NCBI GenBank assembly: GCA_964352225.1
Contig: CAYGRM010000231.1
Location: 1-10,821 of the forward strand
From: CAJQQY01 sp964352225
GTDB taxonomy: Bacteria > Bacteroidota > Bacteroidia > Chitinophagales > Saprospiraceae
Direction of reading: 5' to 3'
Length of the DNA stretch: 10,821 nt
The position numbers were made by a program, and so were the translations under genes. Shown here in pieces: positions 1-6,952 of the stretch; the stretch's first letter is position 1, and every line of letters starts with the position of its first letter. The notes beneath the pieces were generated by a model. The model worked only from the letters and a program-made list of their open reading frames with translations, did not search any database and was not told the DNA's origin.

Positions 1-457
1 CGGAAAGAGATACATTTTTTCCATCAAAAGCCCAATCATCAATGTTTCTATTTTGAATATTTTCAGTTGTTTTCCAAGTGGTCTTTATTTTTGAAAGATT
101 GCGAATAGGTAATTTTTTTAATTTTTGGAAATCTACATCTGCGGGAAAACTGGCAAAATATGCTTTGTTGGGTAGATACTGTAACAATACAATTCCAAGG
201 GCTTTAATTTCTCTTTGAACTTTTGCATTTGGAATTTGATAAAATTGGAGAAGACGAAAATATTTCCCTTCCACTAATTCCTCTTTTTCAAAAAGGCTTT
301 CTTTTTTAAGCGATTTAAAATTTTCATTTAAAATCACTTTCTCATTTTTAAATAAAATGTCAAATGAAGGTGACGTCATCTGAGCATTTATTTTTCCTAA
401 AAAAAAGAAGCAAATAAAGATAATTGAAGAAGAAAGTATTTTTAAATATTCGTTCAT
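1..457 (-). CDS. Secreted protein, N-terminal part of a probable S8 (subtilisin-like) peptidase (partial)
   Basis: Only the first 152 codons are present; the gene runs off the left edge. The ATG at 457-455 opens a typical signal peptide: a short N-terminus, a hydrophobic run at about residues 6-20 and a likely cleavage after 'KINAQ' near residue 26. Residues 64-106 ('GKYFRLLQFYQIPNA', then 'LGIVLLQYLPNKAYFASFP') match what I know as the pro-region found ahead of the catalytic domain in many Bacteroidota S8 serine peptidases, where a 'YR.LQFY.IP...LLEYLPN.AYLA' pattern recurs. The Asp/His/Ser catalytic motifs would lie outside the window, so the peptidase call is inferred from this pro-region alone. 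An upstream ATG in another frame hits a stop within three codons, which supports the chosen start. No Shine-Dalgarno is seen. The gene points away from its neighbour at 795-3062, so the non-coding stretch 458-794 is its upstream region. Confidence 0.6.
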   Translation of the reverse strand, partial: MNEYLKILSSSIIFICFFFLGKINAQMTSPSFDILFKNEKVILNENFKSLKKESLFEKEELVEGKYFRLLQFYQIPNAKVQREIKALGIVLLQYLPNKAYFASFPADVDFQKLKKLPIRNLSKIKTTWKTTENIQNRNIDDWAFDGKNVSLS

Positions 458-497
458 CCTATTTTTTCATTTTAAAATTAGTGGAAATGTTCCCTAT

Positions 498-713
498 TCA
501 CAAGGTGACTTCGAGTCGAATGTCGTCAAATTAAGGAAAACCTAGTAGTTTTTTTACCACAGATTTTCACAGATTATAAAAACATGAATCTGTGAAAATC
601 GGTGTAATCTGTGGTGTTTTTTTTAAGCCATCGTAAGTGCTATGCAAGGTTCAAAAAATAATAATGGGCAACTTTCTTAAGTTGATAAAATTCGACTTCG
701 AGTCACCTTGTGA
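498..713. repeat. About 216-bp imperfect inverted repeat, MITE-like
   Basis: The outer 23 bases at 498-520 (TCACAAGGTGACTTCGAGTC plus GAA) are nearly the reverse complement of 691-713 (three mismatches). Weaker pairing continues inward without gaps to about 540 and 671, with the TCAA.TTAAG block matching at one mismatch. By eye about 33 of 43 positions match. A second palindrome sits inside at 556-615. There is no ORF, no transposase and no obvious target-site duplication just outside the arms. It could be a decayed non-autonomous element or a structured intergenic repeat. Confidence 0.6.
556..615. repeat. CACAGATT-type palindromic repeat
   Basis: The left arm 556-575 (ACCACAGATTTTCACAGATT) pairs with the right arm 587-615. 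The reverse complement of the right arm is ACCACAGATT, then ACACCGATT, then TTCACAGATT, so the left arm lacks the middle nine bases. Units of the form CACAGATT recur several times. Palindromes built from such 'CACAGATT/AATCTGTG' units are a familiar intergenic repeat class in Bacteroidota and some other phyla (from memory, not searched). Both flanks are T-rich on the plus strand (549-555 and 616-624), so it is not a clear terminator. Confidence 0.75.
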
Positions 714-735
714 GCAATGATGTACAAAAATAACA

Positions 736-771
736 AACGCCCAACGATACAATAGTGAACCGTTGGGCGTT
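736..771 (-). terminator. Rho-independent terminator (probably bidirectional)
   Basis: A perfect 11-bp stem, AACGCCCAACG (736-746) with CGTTGGGCGTT (761-771), encloses a 14-nt loop. Read on the minus strand it is followed by TTGTTATTTTTG, and it sits 24 bp past the stop codon of the minus-strand PKD/CHU_C gene, so it very probably ends that transcript. On the plus strand it is also followed by a T-run (AATTTTTTA). Confidence 0.85.
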
Positions 772-794
772 AATTTTTTATGCTTAAAGCAGTT

Positions 795-3062
795 TTACTT
801 TATCAAAGTGATATACCCTTGAACCTCTTGTGGCATTCCTCTTGGACTGGTATAACTTACTTGACAAACATAAACACCAGCAGGCATTTTTCCTCCTCCG
901 TTATATTTTCGTCCGTTCCAACCTTCGTCAGGATCTCTCGTTTCAAAAACTAATTCTCCCCAACGATTCCAAACTTGGAAGGAATAATCACGCATTCCTC
1001 GATAATAACCAACGCCTTTAAATTCATCATTTACAGCATCCTCATTTGGCGTAAAAGCATTTGGCAAAAAATATCGAACTTCAGGTATCACATCTACCAC
1101 CTTTTGAATAGTATCTTGACAACCTGCCTCTGTGGTGACAATTAATTCGACAACTTGCAGACCAGTATCCGGAAAGGAAAAAGATGGATTTTCCTCATAA
1201 GAAAAACCTTGTCCGGCAAAATCCCATTGCCATTTGTAATCTCTTATCGAGTTATCAAAGAAATTCACCTCAGGCATAAAATTGGTAATTCGATCAGGGC
1301 CAAAATAAAAATCCGCTTCTGGAAAGGAGTCAACTTTTATCAAATTGGGGAAAGTTCTTTCCGTATAACATCCAATTGGGGAGGTAATTCCTACATTAAT
1401 GGTGTATTCACCGGGTTCATCATAAGTATAACTAGGACTGATAGCTGTTCCAATTCCGCCATCTCCAAAATCCCAAACAATTTCATAGGTATCATCAATT
1501 GGAGTGGAGAGATTATTAAAAAATACATTAAGAGGTGCACATCCAGTAAAAGAACTTGGCTCAATGACAATGAGCGGTGGTACTGGCAGCCAGGTTGCTT
1601 CTTGAGTTATCTCATTTGAGCAACCATTTTCGTCGGTAACTGTTAGTGTGACAAAATAAATACCCGGATCTGTATAATTAAATACCGGATTCTGTTCATC
1701 AGATGATTCTCCATTTCCAAAATTCCACGACCAATCACTTATGTCAGAGGTAACTCCACCTGACATATCAGTATAAACAACTGGTCCAGCAACACAAGTA
1801 TCATATTCAAAAGTGAAATCAACCATTGGTGGTTCAAAAATCTCCACAGAAATGGTAGCTGTATCACCACAATCAGTTCCTGGATTAAGAATCAACACAC
1901 CTTCATAAACTCCATAACCTGGAAAAGTTACATCGATACTTTGTTGATTTAATGAAAGTGGGTTCACTCCACCTAAATCAAATTCCCATAGATATTCATT
2001 GATAAATTGAGAAGAAGGTGCCACAAAATTAAACGTTGTATCTCCATTACAATTATAAAATTGGAATAATGGATCTGTCTGAATCAAATCATCTCCATCA
2101 ACAGAAGCAACCACCGTCGGTTCACAAAAGGCCACATTGAATTGAAAATCTCTTTGAATCGTACTCAATAAAACTCCATTCCGATATTCTTTCACACAAA
2201 TACCCACTACGAATTGTCCCTCTGCATCTGGCATCCCTGTCAAAATTCCGGTTGCAGGATCAATACTCATGGCCGGACTTCCTCCTATTGGATCAAGCGG
2301 GGCATAAGTTGGCCCAGCAAAAGTTACGTTATCATATGGTGGCGGTGCATCCGGATTGGGATTAGTTCCATCAAAATCCGCAGCATTCCCTGGTGTTTGC
2401 CAACCAGCTGTTCCTCCACCTTTTAATGGGCTACATAATTCGTAAACTAATAAATCACCATCAACATCTGTGGCAGAATGATCAAAAGTTAACTGCTCAT
2501 TGACACAAATTACGATAGGTGGAAATTCATTAAAAGTAGGGGTATTATTACACAATGCTTGTGCTTCAGTTGTGATCTCTACATAAAATGTTGCGCCAGT
2601 TGATTCTGGTTCAATAATATTATTGATAGAATTGTTTCTACAACATCTTTGATAAATGATATAATAACTTTCGTTACTCAATGGTAAATTGATATTTCCA
2701 ATATTATTATCACTCAAGTTAAAAACGTACAATCCTTCCTCCACGCACACATTGGAAGGCAATATCAAACATGGATTATTAATATCTGGTTGAATATCTG
2801 TGACCACCGGATCTGGCATAGTGATTCGATCAAATTCATTCATTAAATCATTTCCATTGTAGATGGACATTCGTCCATTTCCTGGCCCATCGAATCCGGC
2901 ACCATTTCCTTGACAATCACGATAAATTTTCATTGTAATTTCATAATCGCCATTTCCTAAACAAACATAGGTTAGTTCCCCTCCGATCACGTGGGCTGAA
3001 TGAAGATAGCTGAGTGGAAATAAAAAGATAAGAAAGAGAATTGTTCGTAGATTTATTTTCAT
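795..3062 (-). CDS. Secreted PKD-domain protein with type B T9SS C-terminal sorting domain (paralogue 1)
   Basis: This 755-residue protein is a predicted T9SS cargo, secreted or anchored at the cell surface. It has a signal peptide (1-23, cleavage near 'LHSA'), then a cysteine-rich N-terminal domain of a widespread Bacteroidota type (about 24-170; 'HVIGGELTYVCLG', 'IYRDC', 'YQRCCRNNS'). An Ig/cadherin-like domain follows (about 175-312; 'FDHSATDVDGD', 'DPATGILTG'). Four PKD-like units come next (about 340-410, 412-494, 496-577 and 582-657), with PKD cores 'WNFGNG' (446-451) and 'WDFGDG' (530-535). The C-terminal 93 residues ('YFLPNAFTPN', 'WNRWGELVFET', 'EGWNG', 'GVYVCQVSY') are the gliding motility-associated CHU_C/TIGR04131 domain, recognised by the T9SS. 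I chose the ATG at 3062; a GTG directly before it (3065) would add one residue. It is collinear with the neighbouring paralogue at 3284-5554. Specific ligand or role is unknown; adhesion or matrix binding is a guess from PKD content. Confidence 0.93.
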   Translation of the reverse strand: MKINLRTILFLIFLFPLSYLHSAHVIGGELTYVCLGNGDYEITMKIYRDCQGNGAGFDGPGNGRMSIYNGNDLMNEFDRITMPDPVVTDIQPDINNPCLILPSNVCVEEGLYVFNLSDNNIGNINLPLSNESYYIIYQRCCRNNSINNIIEPESTGATFYVEITTEAQALCNNTPTFNEFPPIVICVNEQLTFDHSATDVDGDLLVYELCSPLKGGGTAGWQTPGNAADFDGTNPNPDAPPPYDNVTFAGPTYAPLDPIGGSPAMSIDPATGILTGMPDAEGQFVVGICVKEYRNGVLLSTIQRDFQFNVAFCEPTVVASVDGDDLIQTDPLFQFYNCNGDTTFNFVAPSSQFINEYLWEFDLGGVNPLSLNQQSIDVTFPGYGVYEGVLILNPGTDCGDTATISVEIFEPPMVDFTFEYDTCVAGPVVYTDMSGGVTSDISDWSWNFGNGESSDEQNPVFNYTDPGIYFVTLTVTDENGCSNEITQEATWLPVPPLIVIEPSSFTGCAPLNVFFNNLSTPIDDTYEIVWDFGDGGIGTAISPSYTYDEPGEYTINVGITSPIGCYTERTFPNLIKVDSFPEADFYFGPDRITNFMPEVNFFDNSIRDYKWQWDFAGQGFSYEENPSFSFPDTGLQVVELIVTTEAGCQDTIQKVVDVIPEVRYFLPNAFTPNEDAVNDEFKGVGYYRGMRDYSFQVWNRWGELVFETRDPDEGWNGRKYNGGGKMPAGVYVCQVSYTSPRGMPQEVQGYITLIK

Positions 3063-3078
3063 CACTTGTTTTTTTATT

Positions 3079-3095
3079 GGATTTTATAAAAATCC
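3079..3095 (-). other. Small hairpin in the leader of the PKD gene
   Basis: GGATTTT (3079-3085) and AAAATCC (3089-3095) form a 7-bp stem with a 3-nt loop, 17 bp upstream of the ATG at 3062. On the minus strand it is followed by an A-rich run rather than U, so it is not a terminator. It may simply shape the start region; significance is uncertain because the composition is AT-rich. Confidence 0.3.
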
Positions 3096-3283
3096 TGCTG
3101 TTGTTAGTAGTTGGAACAAAAGAAAAATTCGGGAATTTGTTAAATCAGTAGATTGGTCAAATGATTCCAATGTAATTTCGGAATTTTTAACAGAAAATGC
3201 ACCTTTTTTGTTTTGAATTAAACAACTATTGGAATTTAGGTCAAAATCACGGCAATTTTATAGCGTAACAGGTAATCCTTTTA

Positions 3284-5554
3284 CTATTTCACAATCGTCG
3301 CAAACCCTTTTAATTCAACATCTCCTCCCCGAGGACCAGTATATTGAACAACTACGACATACACCCCAATGGGCGAATCTTTTCCAGTATTTAATTTTTT
3401 ACCATTCCATCCTTCATAGGGATCGTTCGTTTCGAAAACCAATTCTCCCCATCGATTCCAAATGGTCATACTGAAATTTTCCATTCCTACAAAAAAGCCT
3501 TTTCCAAAAAACTCATCATTGACCGAATCAAAATTTGGAGAAAATGCATTTGGTAAAAAATATGCCACCTTTGGTACGACATCAATAATTTGAGTTAAGG
3601 TATCTTGACAGCCTGATGGATGAGTAACAATTAAAGTAACTTCTTGCAATCCTGTATCTGGGAAAGTATAAGTTGGATTTTGTTCAAAGTTATTATCTAA
3701 ATCATTAAAATTCCAAAACCATTGTACCGCATCAATTGACAAATCTGTAAACTCTACATCTGGCTGGAAATTAGTGGGAGGATTAGGTGAATAAATAAAA
3801 TCCGCAATTGGAGATGCTTCTACAGTTATCAAATTAGGGAAAAAATCGCTTATCTCACAACCGATAGGAGAAGTTACAGAAAGGGACACATCATAAATTC
3901 CAGGTGTCTCGTAAATATAGGTTGGACTTATCTCACCACTTGTATTTCCATCTCCAAACTCCCATACAATATCATAAGTATCATCAATTGGTGAGGAAAG
4001 ATTATTAAAAAATACAACTTGTGGAACACATCCCTTAAAAATACTGGGCTCAACAATCAGAATTGGAGGCGCAGGGTACCATTCAATAATTTGAGTCGTA
4101 TCATCCACACACCCATTCATATCTTCTACAGTCAAGGTTACTGGAATATTTCCAGGAGCAGAATATAGATAATTAGGGCTTACATCATTACCTGTATTTC
4201 CATCTCCAAACTCCCAAAGATTTCCAGTTATTGCCCCAGCACCAGAGGCAGAAAAATTAGTAAAACTTACTGGACCAGCAACACAAGTATCATAGGCATA
4301 GGTGAAATCCGCATTTATTTCAGGAAAAATATTTACAAAAATAGTTGCCGTATCATCACAAGGCGACCCTTGATTTAGGACTAATTGACCTTGGTAAGTT
4401 CCTAATCCTGGAAAGGTAATCGTAGAATTTTGAGTAGTTGCAGTTGCAGTATCTCCATTGTTTAAATCGAAACTCCAATCATAAGTATTGATAAAATTTT
4501 GATCAAAACTTTGATCTATAAAAGTAATGGTATTGTTACCACATGAGTTAACTACAAATTCATTCCCATTGATTACTTCATCATTTTGAATTTGCGCAAA
4601 AACCGTTGGCTCACAACTTTCAACATTAAATTGAAAATCACGCCTTACTACACTCAACAATACTCCATTTCGATATTCCTCGACACATACACCTACCACA
4701 AATTGTCCTAAAGCATTTGGGATACCTGTAATCAATCCAGTTGCTGGATCAATAGCCACTTGGGGGTTACCGCCCATAGGATTAATTGGACTATAAGTTC
4801 CACCAACAAAAGTTACATTTTGAAAAGGTGGTGCTGAATCTGGATTTGGAGCTACTCCATTCGGAGATGATGCCAAAGAAGGATCTCCCATGGTACCTAG
4901 TGTTCCTCCCCCCACTTTTGGACTACAAAATTTATAAACCAATTGGTCTCCATCTGGATCAGTTGCTGAATGGTCAAAATTAACTGGCTCATTTGCACAG
5001 ATAATTATAGGAGGAAAATTATTGAAAGTTGGACTATTATTCACACAACCCGTAGAAGTTTGCTGTGCCTCAGGAGTTAATTCAATAGTATAAGTTGCTC
5101 CCGTTTCTCCTGGATTGATAATATTGGAAATTGAATTATTTCTACAACATCTTTGATAGACAATATGGTAACTATTGGGGTCAGTCGGTAAGGTTAAAGT
5201 AAAGATATAAACCCCTTCTTCCACACATACATCATCTGGAATAATTAAACAAGGGTTAGAAACATCTGGTGGAATATTAGTGATACTTGGAGCGGCTAAT
5301 GTGACCGTAGGAATATGAGGAACGACAGTACCATCTTTGTAAACAGTAACTGAACCTTCCGTAAATGCTCCTGGAGCAGAATCAAATAAAGCCCCTGTAC
5401 TTGCACAATCTCGGTAAATCCTCATCGTAAATTCATACTGATTATTACCCAAACAAACATAGGTAATTTCTCCTCCGATGATATGAGCAGCTTCGGCGTT
5501 AAAAAACGCTAAAATTGAGATGATGGCAATGGTTAACTTTTTCAATACTTTCAA
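3284..5554 (-). CDS. Secreted PKD-domain protein with type B T9SS C-terminal sorting domain (paralogue 2, TTG start)
   Basis: This 756-residue protein is collinear with the gene at 795-3062. It has a signal peptide (1-23, cleavage near 'AEAA'), a cysteine-rich domain (24-170; 'HIIGGEITYVCLG', 'IYRDC', 'YQRCCRNNS') and an Ig/cadherin-like domain (175-312; 'FDHSATDPDGD', 'DPATGLITG'). Four PKD-like units follow, with 'WEFGDG' at 447-452 and 531-536, then a CHU_C sorting domain (665-756; 'YFLPNAFSPN', 'WNRWGELVFET', 'EGWNG'). Cysteines of the first half match between the paralogues, suggesting conserved disulfides. The start is unusual: no ATG lies between the in-frame upstream TAA and residue 44, well past the signal peptide. 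Initiation must therefore use TTG at 5554 (or the TTG three codons later). The two genes are 221 bp apart with no hairpin terminator between them, so they may be co-transcribed. Exact ligand is unknown. Confidence 0.92.
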   Translation of the reverse strand: MKVLKKLTIAIISILAFFNAEAAHIIGGEITYVCLGNNQYEFTMRIYRDCASTGALFDSAPGAFTEGSVTVYKDGTVVPHIPTVTLAAPSITNIPPDVSNPCLIIPDDVCVEEGVYIFTLTLPTDPNSYHIVYQRCCRNNSISNIINPGETGATYTIELTPEAQQTSTGCVNNSPTFNNFPPIIICANEPVNFDHSATDPDGDQLVYKFCSPKVGGGTLGTMGDPSLASSPNGVAPNPDSAPPFQNVTFVGGTYSPINPMGGNPQVAIDPATGLITGIPNALGQFVVGVCVEEYRNGVLLSVVRRDFQFNVESCEPTVFAQIQNDEVINGNEFVVNSCGNNTITFIDQSFDQNFINTYDWSFDLNNGDTATATTQNSTITFPGLGTYQGQLVLNQGSPCDDTATIFVNIFPEINADFTYAYDTCVAGPVSFTNFSASGAGAITGNLWEFGDGNTGNDVSPNYLYSAPGNIPVTLTVEDMNGCVDDTTQIIEWYPAPPILIVEPSIFKGCVPQVVFFNNLSSPIDDTYDIVWEFGDGNTSGEISPTYIYETPGIYDVSLSVTSPIGCEISDFFPNLITVEASPIADFIYSPNPPTNFQPDVEFTDLSIDAVQWFWNFNDLDNNFEQNPTYTFPDTGLQEVTLIVTHPSGCQDTLTQIIDVVPKVAYFLPNAFSPNFDSVNDEFFGKGFFVGMENFSMTIWNRWGELVFETNDPYEGWNGKKLNTGKDSPIGVYVVVVQYTGPRGGDVELKGFATIVK

Positions 5555-5606
5555 ACTTAAGTTTTAGTTGAATGAGGTAATTAGCTTATTCACGATATTG
5601 GTTTGG

Positions 5607-5646
5607 ATTGAAATTAAAGCTTATACTTAATAGTATCAATTTCAAT
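5607..5646. promoter_or_regulatory. Composite palindrome upstream of the TTG-start PKD gene
   Basis: ATTGAAATT (5607-5615) pairs with AATTTCAAT (5638-5646). Inside it, ATACT (5623-5627) pairs with AGTAT (5632-5636) around a TAAT loop. The two stems are separated by 7 nt on one side and 1 nt on the other. It lies 53-92 bp upstream of the TTG start at 5554, a position suitable for an operator or a 5' leader structure. No regulator can be named. Confidence 0.35.
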
Positions 5647-6095
5647 GACTTACGTTGCTTCAATGTTTAAATAAATTTAACACTTTGTCAGTAATCTTAC
5701 TTTCTAAAAATCGTGAGGATGGAAAGATATTTTCACTCAAAAGATAAACTGAATTTAAATATTTATTTTTTCAATAAAAAATAACATTCCATCAAATTTA
5801 AACGTTAATTATAACTTAAGACGCGAAAGTAATATAATAACAGTTGGGTAATTTGAATAATTAACACTTTAAATTTTTAATATATTGCGCCTAGCTGACT
5901 AATTGATTAAGTTTTGACAAAAAATATATCATTCTAAATCCTCCTTTCCGTTTTAATTTAAAAATTGAAACAACTACCCCAAAACCAAAAGTAATTTTTT
6001 GAATCCCCTATTTTCTTTTTTTATAAAAACCTGATTTAATTCATGTTGAAAATTATTTACAATTTATTTCGAAGTTTATTTCTCTCTTTTCAGAT

Positions 6096-6135
6096 CAAGA
6101 AATCATGGCGAAATTTTAATCGCCTAGATTTCTTG
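6096..6135. promoter_or_regulatory. Imperfect palindrome upstream of the TsaC-family gene
   Basis: CAAGAAATC (6096-6104) pairs with GATTTCTTG (6127-6135). After a 2x2 mismatch, GGCGA (6107-6111) pairs with TCGCC (6120-6124) around an 8-nt loop. It ends 79 bp before the ATG at 6215. There is no T-run after it, so termination is unlikely; an operator or leader hairpin is possible but unproven. Confidence 0.4.
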
Positions 6136-6214
6136 GTGCTAATCTTCATAAAACAAGTCGAAATCATTGTTACTAATAGGAAGCATGGATTGAAAGACCT
6201 TAATCTACTTAACA

Positions 6215-6811
6215 ATGATGCAAACTGACCTTCAACAATTAATTTTCGGTAAAGACAATCTCGAAACAATTACCACAACTTTAGAAAATGGTGGATTGAT
6301 TCTTTATCCTACTGACACCATTTGGGGAATTGGTTGTGACGCCACCAACGAAGATGCTGTCCAACGAATCTATGATCTTAAAAAAAGATCTTATGACCAA
6401 CCTTTCGTGCTTTTAGTCAACTCCATCGAGATGCTCAAAAATTATGTCGAACAGGTTCATCCAAGAATTGAAACTTTATTGCTTCATCATGTACAACCGC
6501 TCACGGTGGTTTACGATCAAGCTAAAAATTTACCTCCTGTCGCTCATGCTCCAGATGGAAGTGTAGCTATTAGAGTCGTACAAGATTCTTTTTGCAGAGA
6601 ATTGATTCACCAATTTGGAAAACCTATTGTTGCCTCTGCTGCTAATATTATTGGGAAACCATACCCAGCTAATTTCGGAGGAATTAGTTCTGATGTAATT
6701 ACAGGAGTGGATTATGTGGTAAAATGGAAACAAGGGGATAAGCAACTTGGCCAGCCTTCGGTAATTGCAAAATTTTCGGAAAAAGAAGATTTCATTTTCT
6801 TACGTGAGTAA
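6215..6811 (+). CDS. TsaC/Sua5/YciO-family protein, probable L-threonylcarbamoyladenylate synthase
   Basis: The family makes threonylcarbamoyl-AMP from threonine, bicarbonate and ATP, the first step of the universal t6A37 modification of ANN-decoding tRNAs; it acts in the cytosol. The 198-residue protein is the single-domain (YrdC) length, without the extra C-terminal Sua5 domain. Visible signatures are 'LYPTDTIWGIGCDATN' (30-45), 'LKKR' giving the K-x-R pair (56 and 58), 'PLTVVY' (95-100), 'SVAIRV' (116-121), 'SAANIIGKPYPANFGG' (141-156) and 'GQPSVIAKF' (179-187). The serine of the usual S-x-N motif is alanine here (A142-A-N144), so a YciO-like role or altered activity is possible, and I withhold a symbol. 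Two adjacent ATGs (6215 and 6218) could both start it. It reads away from the PKD genes and is followed by a long stem-loop at 6839-6898, so it is probably monocistronic. Confidence 0.85.
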   Translation: MMQTDLQQLIFGKDNLETITTTLENGGLILYPTDTIWGIGCDATNEDAVQRIYDLKKRSYDQPFVLLVNSIEMLKNYVEQVHPRIETLLLHHVQPLTVVYDQAKNLPPVAHAPDGSVAIRVVQDSFCRELIHQFGKPIVASAANIIGKPYPANFGGISSDVITGVDYVVKWKQGDKQLGQPSVIAKFSEKEDFIFLRE

Positions 6812-6838
6812 TTTTCTAAATTAATTGTGACATCAATT

Positions 6839-6898
6839 AAGGCATTTAAGGAACATATAAGTTGATTGTAAAAGACTTAAATGTTTCTTAAATGCCTT
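6839..6898 (+). terminator. Long stem-loop, probable terminator or palindromic repeat
   Basis: A 24-bp stem, 6839-6862 with 6875-6898, has two mismatched or wobble positions and a 12-nt loop (arms AAGGCATTTAAGGAACAT.. and ..ATGTTTCTTAAATGCCTT). It starts 27 bp after the stop of the TsaC-family gene. The U-tract after it is weak (TATTTGATT), so it may be a palindromic repeat that also terminates. Just before it, TTAATTG (6821-6827) and CAATTAA (6834-6840) make a smaller competing hairpin. Confidence 0.55.
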
Positions 6899-6900
6899 TA

Positions 6901-6934
6901 TTTGATTCCATAAAACGTTCAACTTTTATATTTT
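6901..6934 (+). promoter_or_regulatory. Possible Bacteroidota-type promoter for the HExxH gene
   Basis: TTTG (6901-6904) and TATATTTT (6927-6934) are separated by 22 nt. They resemble the Bacteroidota primary sigma pattern TTTG / TAnnTTTG with one mismatch in the -7 box and a slightly long spacer. The box ends 18 bp before the ATG at 6953. The AT-rich context makes chance matches common. Confidence 0.3.
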
Positions 6935-6952
6935 TAAGGAAAAATACCAAAC

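Larger units (their letters stand above)
458..794. other. Intergenic region with nested inverted repeats and a terminator
   Basis: This 337-bp stretch has no credible ORF. It contains a large imperfect inverted repeat (arms about 498-540 and 671-713), a shorter palindrome inside it (556-615) and a strong hairpin terminator (736-771). The 3' end of the minus-strand PKD gene lies to the right, and the start of the minus-strand peptidase-like gene lies to the left, so the peptidase promoter must lie here or further upstream. I found no convincing Bacteroidota-type promoter (TTG / TAnnTTTG). Confidence 0.8.
5555..6214. other. Divergent intergenic region, 660 bp, no convincing gene
   Basis: This AT-rich region separates the minus-strand PKD gene from the plus-strand TsaC-family gene, so it must carry both promoters. 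It contains two imperfect palindromes (5607-5646 and 6096-6135). A 61-codon reading frame at 6043-6228 overlaps the next gene's start and encodes nothing recognisable, so I do not call it. One perfect TAnnTTTG match on the minus strand (5793-5800) has no paired -33 element. I see no tRNA, riboswitch or mobile element. Confidence 0.7.

Noticed and set aside
498..615. CRISPR-like reading of the repeated CACAGATT and GACTTCGAGTC motifs
   Set aside because: The units are inverted and adjacent rather than direct repeats with regular spacers, and no cas gene is present.
830..1619. Plus-strand frames of 63 and 154 codons opposite the first PKD gene
   Set aside because: They are antisense to a well-supported gene with clear domains, and their translations show no family features.
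3163..3237. ATTCCAAT / ATTGGAAT inverted pair between the PKD genes
   Set aside because: Eight-base arms about 60 bp apart in AT-rich sequence are expected by chance.
5552..5559. Minus-strand TAAGTTTG, a perfect match to the Bacteroidota -7 box
   Set aside because: It overlaps the TTG start codon, so a transcript from it would begin inside the gene after the start. No matching -33 element was seen.
5793..5800. Minus-strand TAAATTTG, another perfect -7 box match
   Set aside because: No TTG lies at the right distance upstream, and it would leave a leader of about 230 nt. In AT-rich DNA this is too weak to call.
6043..6228. 61-codon plus-strand reading frame in the divergent intergenic region
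   Set aside because: It has no recognisable similarity, overlaps the start of the TsaC-family gene in another frame, and spans the 6096-6135 palindrome. It looks like a chance frame.
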